Positions 54,882 through 64,000 of a stretch of DNA of 64,000 nt are shown here, one piece after another. Each line of letters begins with the position of its first letter. The first letter of the stretch is position 1. The position numbers and the translations under genes were made by a program. The notes beneath the pieces were generated by a model. That model was not told the origin of the DNA and did not search any database. It worked only from the letters and a program-made list of their open reading frames with translations. This stretch comes from Polydrusus tereticollis (lineage: Eukaryota; Arthropoda; Insecta; Coleoptera; Curculionidae), in the NCBI GenBank assembly GCA_963920685.1, contig OY987326.1, positions 188,249,696 through 188,313,695 of the forward strand, read 5' to 3'.

Positions 54882-57655
54882 CCCATTAACGCCCAGCGTC
54901 CTCGTTTGAGGACATATCAAATTATTTTTTGTTGTGTTTCCGATAAACTATAAATCGAATCTATTTTTAGCCTGAGTGCACGTGCATCGTTTTGGCTTTG
55001 CCTGAAAAGGTTTAGTTACACCGTAAGTGCTATAGAAGTCAGTGATAATATTTTTTAAAAATCTTCGATTTTTAGTGTTCTGTCTAGGAGTGATGTTTGT
55101 GGCCATATCTAATATTATATTTTAAGGTAAGCGATTTTTTTTTTATTTTTATAATCTCAAAACACATATCTTTTGTGGTGTTATATTATGCTTTTATAAT
55201 TTGCTTCAAAATTTTTGAAAATCACTGATAAATTATATCCTCCTCAAATGAGGACGCTGGGCTGATTGGGATATTTTTTTCAGGACCAGCCCAACATGAG
55301 TAAGTCAAGACAAGTTTTTAAAACGCTTGAAGAAGCTGCTGAATACTTGTATTCGGAACAAATAGACGTTGATTTAATAGCTTTACCACCCGAAGTGGAT
55401 GGTCTCACAGATGAGGAAGTCACTAATGACGAAGATCTGGATGTACCAGTTGTGTTAGATGTGGCAGGAGAATTGGAACTAGACTTGCCATCCGATGATG
55501 ATTCTAATGACAACATTCCCTTGTCAAACTTTGCCAGGCTAGGACCGTCAACTTTGCATCGACAGAGCTCGTCATATTCCTTGGGCGATAAGAAAGTTGC
55601 ACATAAAGATGCTATCAATAATGAAGACCCGGATGTACCTGTTGCAGAACAAATGGAACTAAGCTTGCCGTCCGATGACGACTCTGATGATAACATTCCC
55701 TTATCAAGTTTTATCAAGCACGCCGCGACCACGTCGCGTCAACAGAAGTCGCCCCATTTATTACACAATAGGAAAGAAGAATCCGCTAAAAAACGAAGGA
55801 AAACTACAAAAACCAAAAGGGATATACCAAAATGGGAAAAAGCTTATACACAAGATAATAATAGGTATATGGGACAATAATAGTGATACGCCGGATAACT
55901 TATTTGCTAATATCTTCATCCCTTATCTGACGCAAGTATGTTAGAACTTTTTGAACATTTTTTTACAGAAGAACTATATCAGAAAATTGTCGATGAAACA
56001 ATTCGGTATGCAACTGAACAAAAAAATAAACCGGCATTTACTGTTACAATTGAAGATATAAAAATATTTATTGGATTTTTAATTTATTCCGGATATCATA
56101 CGCTACCAAGTTAACGAGACTATTGGTCTGACGCTGTAGATCTGGGTAAACAATTAGTAAAGGATGCCATGAGCCGAACTCGATATTTAGAGATCAAGTC
56201 GTTTTTACATTTGCAAGATAATAAAAACGCAAATGAAAATAAGCATGATCAAGCTTTTAAGATTAGACCGCTTCTTGATGAAATAAACAAGAACTTTCGA
56301 CAGTGGGGAATATTTCAAAAACACTTATCAGTTGACGAGATGATGGTAAGGTATTACGGCCAGCATGGCTTGAAGCAATTTATCAAGGGTAAGCCAATAA
56401 GATTTGGCTACAAACAATGGGCTTTATGTGGCGACAGTGGATACTGCTTTAATTTTTCCCTTTATTGTGGAAAAGAACCAATTCAATCGAACGACCCTTT
56501 AGGAACTCGAGTTATTACGAATATGCTACACGTAGTAGACGATCCTTACGGATACACAGTTCATTTTGATAACTACTTCAGTAGTTATAATTTGTTTAAA
56601 ATCTTAAAGGAAAAAGGATTTCGTGCCAGTGGCACCATACGAGACAATAGGACAGAGAAATGCCCCTTGATGTCTGTACAACAAGTGGAAAAATCGAACA
56701 GGGGAGTGTTTGACTACCAATTTGACAAAAAAAATAATATTTTAATGGTAAGATGGAACGACAATAAAAGCGTTACAGTGGGAACTAATTTCGATCCGAT
56801 TGAGCCAATGTGTGCAGTTCGAAGATGGAATAAAGAAATAAAACAGCATGCTGCAGTTCCACAGCCTAAACATATAAACAACTATAACAAATACATGGGC
56901 GGTGTGGATGACCATGATTGGCTACTTGAGAAACATTCAATTGCTATCAGAGGAAAAAAATGGTATTGGTGTTTGATCACTCGTATAGTGGATATGGCGT
57001 TAGTAAACAGTTTCATTTTATATAACTTGCTACATACCCAAGACCGTAGTTCAATAAAAGATTTTCGTAGGAATATTCCTGTTCCATACCTAAAACTAGG
57101 ACATGGTCGACGAGTACAAAGGGGCAGACCACTGAGTTTGACTTTAACATCCAGAGCGAATATTTTTGATCATGTTAGGGTTGATGAGAAGAATCATATT
57201 ATGGGTAAAAGAGACAATCAACGTCGATGCCAGTTCGTGTCGTGTAAAGGAAAACCGCGTACTTTTTGCACAAAATGTAATGCGACCCTGTGCATTTCAT
57301 GCTTTCCAAAATTCCATAACAAGTCTTTGTATCCCAAATAAATGTTGGCATGGTAATATTTTTGATATTTTTAGTTTGATTTTTAAAATTTTTACCTATG
57401 TTTTGTTAAGTATTCATAATAAATTACTTTTTATACTATTAAAATCATAAACAAATGTTTTTCTTGAGGCTCCTCAGTTTACCAAATTTACAACCTACAA
57501 CGCCCAGCGTCCTCATATGAGGACGGCCCTTAAAACCCAAACTGGGTAAAAAAAAATATATCTATCCACTTATACCTTAACTCTAATACCATACGAGTTA
57601 CTCTTAAGAAAATTTTTTAATTTTGAAAGAAAAAAATAATTTGGGCGTTAATGGG
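54882..57655 (+). mobile_element. piggyBac-like transposon
   Basis: TTAA flanks both ends (54878-54881 and 57656-57659). The terminal repeats are CCCATTAACGCCCA and TGGGCGTTAATGGG. Internal copies of GCCCAGCGTCCTC(A/G)...GAGGAC lie at 54890-54913 (plus), 55241-55262 (minus) and 57501-57524 (plus). A damaged transposase fills the middle. It sits in the 3' untranslated region of the CR1-like LINE. Confidence 0.95.
55266..57341 (+). pseudogene. piggyBac transposase, broken
   Basis: Three parts. The acidic N-terminal region (55266-55880) has two related LPSDDDS(N/D)DNIPLS segments and a basic KKRRKTTKTKRD stretch. A middle part (55881-56168) has frame changes near 55880 and 55935 and a stop TAA at 56112-56114; it reads TPDNLFANIFIPYLT and ELFEHFFTEELYQKIVDET. 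The catalytic domain is the 390-codon frame at 56169-57341, with aspartates in SVDEMMVRYYG (residue 56), VHFDNYFSSYNL (134) and MGGVDDHDWL (248 and 251), in the positions of the piggyBac D,D,D site. It ends in a cysteine-rich domain (CKGKPRTFCTKCNATLCISC). Dead as annotated, but the catalytic half is intact. Confidence 0.9.
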
Positions 57656-57951
57656 TTAAATTAAATTAAAATTGTAAATTAGTATATTATATTTGTTCTA
57701 CTCCATCTGACAAGTAAGGATTTTTAAAGATTTTTAAATTTAGTTTAGTGTTAGCCTGTAGTAAGCTTTGTCAGTAAAACAACGTTAATTGATAATAAAG
57801 CACATTGATTGATTGATTGATTGATAGCTTTAAAACTAGGGAAGTTCGCATCTAATACACGTGCTGCCTGCTGTCAAATTATTTGAGGTTAGAAACTTAG
57901 GATTTATTAATTGTTGTGAGTTGTCAGTTTTGTGAGCTAGTGAGCTATAAT

Positions 57952-58510
57952 ACTCCTGTGATTTCTGGAAAAAATTGAAGCTCATCCAAAAAAGAGTGAG
58001 CAACCAAACAAACGAGTTGCTAACAAAGCCATGTGGAAGCGGGCCAAGGAGAAAAGAGAAAAGTAAGACTTTTTTAACTTTGTATTTCACTTTTTTTTAA
58101 TTGTAGTTTAAGTAACCCCAATATTATGATAAAGTAATTTGAGGATCATTAATGCGTTAATTCTCCTTTTTTTGCAGATACTCGTCACCGGGTGCCCCAA
58201 AAATACCTACATGTAATAATTAATCTGGAAAAAGCTTCTCTTGTAATTTGCTGGATGCTCGGGATATGCAACATTTTCACAAACTTTTTTTATATAAATC
58301 ATTCAACAGTTGTTCACCATTGCCTACAAAATTTTAATATTTCTGAAAATATTACAATAATTCGTCTTGTGTGTGATGGCTGTGGTGGCCAAAATAAGAA
58401 CACCACTCTGATGGGGATGTTATGTTCATGGCTCCAAAAAAATACATCCCAAAATTTTAGGCAGATCGAACTTATCTTTCCACTCTTTTCTACCGCCGTT
58501 CAGACCAGAA
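57952..58510 (+). pseudogene. Fragment of an insect transposon protein with a CGGQNKN motif
   Basis: Exon-like segment 57952-58062 encodes a basic stretch (NKRVANKAMWKRAKEKREK) ending at a GTAAGA donor (58063). An acceptor TTTGCAG ends at 58177. Downstream the plus frame contains IIRLVCDGCGGQNKNTTLMG and FRQIELIFP. I recognise the DGCGGQNKN block as part of a widespread, mostly uncharacterised insect transposon-encoded protein with an RNase H-like fold; its aspartate would be one catalytic residue. The stretch between (58178-58340) has frame breaks. The 3' part is missing where a mariner relic begins at about 58500. Confidence 0.5.
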
Positions 58511-58890
58511 TCGATAATTATGTATATTGATCATTCGATTTAAATAAAATTTAGCCTCATCAGAGAATATAATAGTTTCGAAAAAAATGTTACGTTATTC
58601 GCATCTGGCTATCATTTCCTCATAAAATTGGAATCTCCTATCGTAATCGTCCTCTAGTTCCTGTACAACATTCACTTTAATGATCTATTTAAAAGTATCT
58701 GTACGAATGCTCTAGTAACATCTTTATTAATCGCTAAGGTATTAATTGAATAATGCGGATTCTCCCTTACTGATAGGAAAATATCAAGTTTTTTTGTTCA
58801 GTTAAGGCAGATGGTCGGCCACGTACTGTCTCATGGTCTTCAAATTTGTGAAATACCCTACTTACAGTTGACTGCGTAAGTTTAGGGGAA
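58511..58890 (-). pseudogene. Mariner transposase fragment
   Basis: Minus strand. The DNA-binding linker end is STVSRVFHKFEDHETVRGRP at about 58860-58800. After stops comes ELEDDYDRRFQFYEEMIA (about 58660), then FSDEAKFYL-like sequence carrying the first aspartate (about 58565), and a degenerate tail near 58510. No terminal repeats seen; a relic. Confidence 0.6.
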
Positions 58891-58924
58891 AATAGTATCT
58901 ATTTTAGGAAAAACCTTTTATGGT

Positions 58925-59222
58925 TTAGGTACAGGGAACCTAGGAGGCTTGACGCCAAATAAGCAAGTCAGCTTAGACCCTTTTTGCCGACTCTGTTTTA
59001 GCCTCTGGTGTCAGCGTCAGCCAATATAACAGAAAGACAGTGCCCGTGATCCACCATCCGGACCACTGATCAATCCTTCATTTGGCTCAATGCGCAATAC
59101 GACGTAGTATGGTGACATGGGCCATGCAAACTGAAAAAGTCTGTTGGGTCCGCCCGGGCTTGAAGCGGGTACCTGTAGCATGGGACGCGAAAATGCTGGC
59201 ACGCGACCAGGTCGTCACCCTA
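58925..59222 (-). repeat. tRNA-derived SINE-like repeat
   Basis: Unlike its AT-rich surroundings this 300-bp block is GC-rich. On the minus strand it begins GACGACCTGGTCGCGTGCCA (A-box position) and some 50 bases on has CCCGCTTCAAGCCCGGGC, close to a B-box with a pairing T-arm (GCCCGGG). The order and spacing resemble a tRNA head followed by an unrelated body. The two short ORFs across it are not genes. No second copy is in the window to confirm the family. Confidence 0.45.
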
Positions 59223-60975
59223 GTGTAATTAAAATTGTATTAAAATGCCTTCCGATTAGTTATACAAAATTAAATAGGTTGCATTTCAAATAAGAGGGTT
59301 TTAGGGTTTTTAAAAGGCTCTGTATGAGAAACATGCTTTAATTTGAATAAAATCCTATTTTTGTGCGACGTAAAATAGTATGCCAATTTAAACAAAATTT
59401 CAACTAGTTTTTATACGCAGTTTAAAACCGGAAAATCTCAAAGAAAATTACCTCTTATAGTTCCTAATTTTAAAATATTCCTATTCTTAAAGGTCGCAAG
59501 AACGGTCTAAAAGATTCAACAACATGTCTATTTATAGATTAACAGCCTTTATTGTAAGCCGAAAGATACGTTTCGAAGATAACAATATGCAAAATAGGTT
59601 CCTTAGAACAGATTCTAGCCGTGGTAACAATAGCTCTAGTATATCTAATATTTCTAATAATTTCTGATTGGTAAGTAAAAATAATGGCCGCTATTGGCCT
59701 GACCACGGATCATGAGACTGAAAGCTAATTGGTTCCCACCGGGAGATTGGAGGTGGAAAGGTAATCCGACTTGTCTACCAAAGGATTCTCTCATTACTTC
59801 TGAAGGAAGAAAGTCGATTTCTTCGTGCCGGTTCACGGCAAATTTTCTTATTCTCTCATGACTATTCAGCTAGTAAAGTCAGCCGCCAGTTTATGGCTAT
59901 TTTCGTGTTCTACACAAAGATGTGTTTTTACTAATATGTGCATAAATCCCTTTTTATTTTATGATTAAAAGATATCTTTTAATCATTAAGTACATTACCA
60001 TCGAGTTCAAAGTACTGTAAAGTTTGTCTTACAACTGTTTGTTAAGTTTACGAGTAGATGTTTATTTCTTTAAAGGTACTTTAGTCGCTACATCACACAA
60101 TCATATTCCATAACACAAATTTCATTAACCTCTGACAGTCTGTACTACCGAAAGGTGCATGTTTTTAAGTCTGCAAAATACCAAATGTGTTAATCGTTAA
60201 TAACTCAGAAACTATTTATTTTGACTTATGATATGTTATACTAAATTTCCTTAGAATTAAAACCAAAGTATTTGGGGCACACTGTATAATTTCAAATAAT
60301 TTGAAATTGTAGACCTAATGCCTAAATATTTAAAATTTTAGTAGTTTAGATGCTATGGGATCCTGCGCTTAGAATGGGCCACCCTGTATAATGAAGTGTA
60401 TATTATCAACTCTTCTTGGTAAAATTTTCTAAGTTTCTATAGTAACCACTACTGGAAAAAGTATTTTGGTAAATCTAGCAAAAATTGCAAAAAACGTGTT
60501 GGGTTGCTTTAAAAGGTGTGTTTTTTTACTCACGCGCACATTCCCACTGAGTTTTTCCAAAATGTACAAAATATACTGTAATAAAATAGGGTTGTTTTTG
60601 AGTTTTATAGAAAAACAACTTTTTGTTTGTACTTAAACTGTTCTAGACTAACTATAATAAATAATATTATTAATGCTAAAACGTTTTAATTTTCTAAAAT
60701 ACGGCATAATTGTTTTTATTTCTTGATATGAGCAAGAGTCTGTTTATACAGGGTATCCGCTAATTAATGATACGAAGCAAAACCACAGCTTCCTTATGTA
60801 CATAAATATATTAGTATTTAACCAAACTTACCTTAGTCCAAAGTTTACATTTTTTTTTTATCAAAGTTTAAAGTTCTCTTTCGACTTTTTTTGGAAAAAT
60901 CAAAAGAAAAAAAAGAGGATAAAAAAATAAATGATTTAAGCAAAATAATACCTAAAACCAACGCACCAAATTATA
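59223..60975. other. No gene recognised; one diverged repeat copy
   Basis: AT-rich DNA. A GC-richer block at about 59690-59840 (CCACCGGGAGATTGGAGGTG) may be another short repeat. The copy at 60265-60386 pairs with 50629-50800. CAGGGTATCCGCTAATTAAT at about 60749 looks like an isolated mariner end. A 33-base A-rich stretch is at about 60900. Confidence 0.5.
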
Positions 60976-62822
60976 CGGGTGGCACAAAAGTCGCGCGTAA
61001 TGCCTGTAACTTTTGAATTACCTCGTATACGAAAAAGTGACCTTTTTGAAAGTTGTTCGGTAAATTTTTCTCCACATTTCAACCTGCATGAATTTTTTCT
61101 GTCATTTCTGGTTTGGTTGCCATAGAGACTAACTTACCTTTTTTAAATGGAACATGTATTTCTCTTTATTTATTTAAAATTGTAACAAACTTTATAATAA
61201 GAAAATAAATAGCCTAGAAAATTGACCAACTTATCATCGGAATAATAAACAAGTGAAACCTTTTCAGTGGATCAGGTGTTCAAAATTACCACCATTTTCT
61301 GCTAAGCAGAGCGCCAGTCGATCCCTGAACCCGTCTACAACGTTTAAAAAAAAGTCCTCTGGAATAGCCCAAATTTCAGCACTAATTCTGACTTTTAAAG
61401 ATTCTTAAGTCATTTGGACGGTTAACGTAGACTTTGTTCTTTAGGTGTCCCCACAAAAAGAAGTCGAGCGGGGTTAAGTCCGGGGATCGCGCTAGCTAGT
61501 TAATAGCACCTCTTCTGCCTATCCAACGTCCTGGAAATTGTTTGCTTATATATTGTCTAACATTTGCCGCATAATGTGCAGGTGATCCATCTTGCTGGAA
61601 CCATACCTGTTCGTTTATGCCATTATTAACACCCGGTAAAACCATTCTGCAAGAAGGAATTATGTGGTTCCTGAGAAGGTCCAGATATTTTTCGCCATTC
61701 AAATTAGCGTGTGTGAAAAAAGGTCTCACAATATGTGTACCAGCTATGCCCGCCCGAACATTAACTTTTTCAGGCGTCTGAGTATGCCCTTCCTGGAACC
61801 AGTGAGTATTCTCAGCAGACCAATGACGATAACTGTGTCTATTAACAATGCCATTTAAATGGAAAGTAGCTTCATCCGAGAAAATGATATTTGTTGCGAA
61901 GTTATTATCGTTATTGCATCTTTCCATCATCAGCTCACAAAATTCAGCTCTTCTATCAAAATCGTCCTGGTTGAACTCGTGCACCAACTTTATCTTGTAG
62001 GGATGCAAGTTCTCCTGCTTAAACAAATTTTTCACTGACTGATAAGACACATTAAAATCCATTGCCATTGGCCTGGATAATTGCGTTGGATTTTCATGTA
62101 TTGAGGGCATGATATCCAAAGCTTTGTCTTCCCCGGTTGCTGTTTTAGGTCGACCTGATCTAGCGGCTTCACTGACACTGCCTGTTTCTCAAAATTTCTT
62201 TACCACCCGACACATCGTTGACTGATTTATTGGAGGCCTGTTTGGATATAATTCATTGAAAAGTTGACAAACCTGATCTTGCGATCTCTTCATATTTCTG
62301 TAACCGCTCATTATTAAAATTTCAACTCGTTGTTTCTTATTCAGATGAACCATAGTGTAAACAAATTAGAAATCAGACAACGGAAATTAAACAGGAACTC
62401 AAAATTGACACTTCTTAGGTCGCTGCCATAAGAACACCTTGACTCAACTGGTGGGTATTAGCAAAGAAACTTATTGTTGCGTAGCTATAAGTTTCTTTGG
62501 TATTAGGTAGGAATAATTATAAATAGGAAGTTTTTCGTTTTTGAGCTATCATCCTCTCGGAAGCGCTTGCAGATAGGTAAAAGTTTGAAATACAAGAAAT
62601 TCAGAGTTTTCTTAGTAGAATCCAAATATGCAATCATAATATGCTTCCATTTAAAAAAAGTAAGTCGGTCTCCATGGCAACCAAACCAGAAATGACAGAA
62701 AAAATTCATGCAGGTAAAAATATGGGGAATAATTTACTGAACAACTTTCATAAAGGTTACTTTTTCGTATACGAGGTAATTCAAAAGTTACCGGCATTAT
62801 GCGCGACTTTTTTGCCACACTG
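60976..62822 (-). mobile_element. Mariner transposon, nearly complete
   Basis: TA flanks at 60974-60975 and 62823-62824. Ends read CGGGTGGCACAAAAGTCGCG (left) and, complemented, CAGTGTGGCAAAAAAGTCGC (right). The inverted repeats run about 190 bp (blocks GAATTACCTCGTATACGAAA and ATTTTTTCTGTCATTTCTGG). One transposase gene on the minus strand. Compared with the other mariners in the window it is the best preserved. Confidence 0.9.
61400..62352 (-). pseudogene. Mariner transposase, two in-frame stops
   Basis: Start ATG at 62350-62352 (MVHLNKKQRVEILIMSGYRN). A helix-turn-helix and linker follow (SGRPKTATGEDKALDIM), with one stop near 62190 just before ETGSVSEAARSGRP. The uninterrupted 207-codon stretch 62119-61496 contains the first aspartate (NIIFSDEATFHLNG), RHSYRHWSAENTHW, and the second aspartate (VWFQQDGSPAHYA). 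After a TAG at 61498-61496 the same frame continues with LARSPDLTPLDFFLWGHLKN, giving the third aspartate of a D,D34D enzyme, then VYVNRPNDLRIFK. Length without the stops is near the usual 340 residues. The family moves its element at TA sites. Confidence 0.85.
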
Positions 62823-62824
62823 TA

Positions 62825-64000
62825 TAAAAACGAAATCGTCGACTAACAGAGAAAATTGCAAACGAAAACTGACCACAGCAAATTGAAAAGACAGTTAAAA
62901 TGAGTGAAATGTTGATAGAAGGGTCCAAAGCAATAATCAAAATAAGCTAAATAATTTAGGTTTATTTATAACTGAGACCCAAGAGAAGAAGAGAAAGAAA
63001 AATAAACCAAAGAGTGAAGCAGGGTTAAGATTAAGATAAATGGCCACTGAAAGAAAGAGGCGTCGAAGAGAGAGAGAATTCGAAGAAACAAAGCTGCGCA
63101 CGAATAAGAAAGAAATAGAAGAAAAGGTGAAACTAATATCTAAATGAGGTTGGCGTGCCCAAAAAAAGCAGAGAGCTCAATGGAGAAAAAATAATAAATC
63201 ATATTATGAGAAAAAGCGCAGGAAGAAGAAATACTCTTACCCGATGTAGAATTAAATCGTCAAATTAACACATAGTCCAATAAAAAGAATTTTTAGCCTC
63301 GAGATTAGTTATTATCCGTCAGTTGATGAAGGTAAACAAGGAATATGAAGTAAATAGGAAAACATCTGAATGGTACAAACAGAAATACTATAGATTAAAA
63401 CATAAAATAAATATACCTAAAAATACTGAAGAATTTAAATGTTGGCGACAAGAATCAAATAAAGCGAAAACTTTTGTTAGGAGAGGTTTTCTAAATCGTA
63501 TAGAATGTTCTGCAATTATGCGAAAGTTAAGTGTAATTTTTACACTTTATTTTCAAATTTTCGAGTTTAGATCATGTGCGAATGATGTATAATGCAGCCA
63601 TTATTTAACTTATTCTTTGCGTTAACTTTTTTAAAATGTCCAAAATAGATTAATTTTGTAGTAATAAAACAGTATGTGTTAAAGTAATTTAGTTTTATTT
63701 ATGCGTGACGGAAATGTTTAAATTCAGGACTTCCTCATAAATATTCCTGCGTAAAAAAATGTTGGCTAACAGCCGCTCTATAAACCAATTTTATACCAAT
63801 AAATTTATTTCAAAATAAAAAATGTAGATCCAAAAAATTGATTTCTGAAAATCAAGTACCTCCGGTTATTAAAAATTATTGAAAAATGCACCCATACTTT
63901 GTAGATGTAATTGAGTCGTTTGCGATTAAATTGCTTGTGCGCTAATTAAAAGAAATGGAAATTCTATATTATTCCGTTACCTCACAAATTAACTACCAAA
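62825..64000. other. Unassigned; lysine-rich degenerate coding-like region at about 62955-63595
   Basis: Between 62955 and 63280 the plus strand is purine-rich and encodes lysine/arginine/glutamate-rich peptides in changing frames (ERKRRRREREFEETK, then RAQWRKNNKSYYEKKRRKKK), like the basic N-terminus of some insect transposon proteins. At 63323-63592 an 89-codon ORF includes KTSEWYKQKYYRLKHKINIP and FKCWRQESNKAKTFVRRGFL; I do not recognise it. From 63600 to the end is AT-rich and featureless. It may be a decayed transposon gene. Confidence 0.3.

Larger units (their letters stand above)
53930..57826 (+). mobile_element. CR1-like LINE 3' end with (ATTG)n tail, split by piggyBac
   Basis: The C-terminal reverse transcriptase region (53984-54700) is followed by a 3' untranslated region that continues past the piggyBac insertion (54882-57655). 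It ends at 57790-57826 as AATAAAGCACATTGATTGATTGATTGATTG. Tetranucleotide 3' repeats in place of poly-A are characteristic of CR1-group elements. 5'-truncated. Confidence 0.8.

Noticed and set aside
55280..55732. 150-codon antisense ORF across the piggyBac N-terminus
   Set aside because: Its serine repeats mirror the aspartate/serine codons of the transposase frame, which has the family motifs downstream.
59017..59202. 61-codon ORF as a small protein
   Set aside because: It lies in the GC-rich SINE-like block; the open frame is explained by composition.
62955..63280. Nuclear localisation-rich host protein
   Set aside because: The lysine/arginine-rich peptides change frame every 50-100 bases and contain stops; the stretch behaves like decayed transposon coding sequence.

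Overview
The window reads as a gene-poor, transposon-packed stretch of an insect nuclear genome. The DNA is AT-rich, there are no bacterial-style operons, and the identifiable proteins belong to families typical of arthropod genomes: mariner/Tc1, pogo, piggyBac, hAT/P-like, MULE, jockey- and CR1-type LINEs, and a Gypsy-class LTR element with an env gene. I found no convincing single-copy host gene. I cannot name the species.

Region 1 (1-21,300) is a stack of nested insertions. A decayed mariner (23-1809) is followed by a jockey-type LINE. The LINE is split inside its reverse transcriptase by a second mariner (2981-20425), and that mariner is split in turn by a 15.1-kb element (4186-19302) that is almost one perfect palindrome. 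Its two 7.27-kb arms flank a 566-bp spacer; by eye I found only two base differences and one extra 9-bp unit between them. Each arm carries the same 172-codon ORF and subterminal tandem arrays. The element is bordered by a short target duplication (TCTGACCA shared on both sides, read as 6 to 8 bp). Size, AGT...ACT ends and a possible 6-bp duplication recall Polinton/Maverick elements, but no Polinton core gene is present. This is the most unusual object in the window.

Region 2 (21,300-41,000) holds a 3.2-kb hAT/P-like transposon with a frameshifted transposase; several mariner copies with long inverted repeats (27991-28899, 29070-31360); a 179-bp hAT-type MITE with a clean 8-bp duplication; an element whose 439-codon DDE transposase is intact (32244-33563) and which is interrupted by a 667-bp MITE; a Tc1 element (35116-37023); a MITE apparently derived from the 439-codon element; a decayed MULE; and a hammerhead-like motif of the Penelope-element type at about 27.7 kb.

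Region 3 (41,034-50,272) is a full-length Gypsy/errantivirus-like element on the minus strand, with apparently identical 679-bp LTRs, a 4-bp duplication (ATAC), a gag with a CCHC knuckle, a pol broken by two frame changes, and an intact 670-codon env with signal peptide, furin-type site and transmembrane segment. A correctly phased GGGAAAC slippery heptamer lies in the gag-pol overlap.

Region 4 (50,273-64,000) contains an internally deleted pogo-like element, the C-terminus of a second pogo-like copy, a CR1-like LINE with an (ATTG)n tail into which a 2.8-kb piggyBac has inserted at TTAA, a fragment of a GGQNKN-motif transposon protein, a tRNA-derived-SINE-like repeat, and a nearly complete mariner (60976-62822) with two in-frame stops. 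Apart from gag, env, the 439-codon DDE protein and the duplicated 172-codon ORF, every recognisable coding region is broken.
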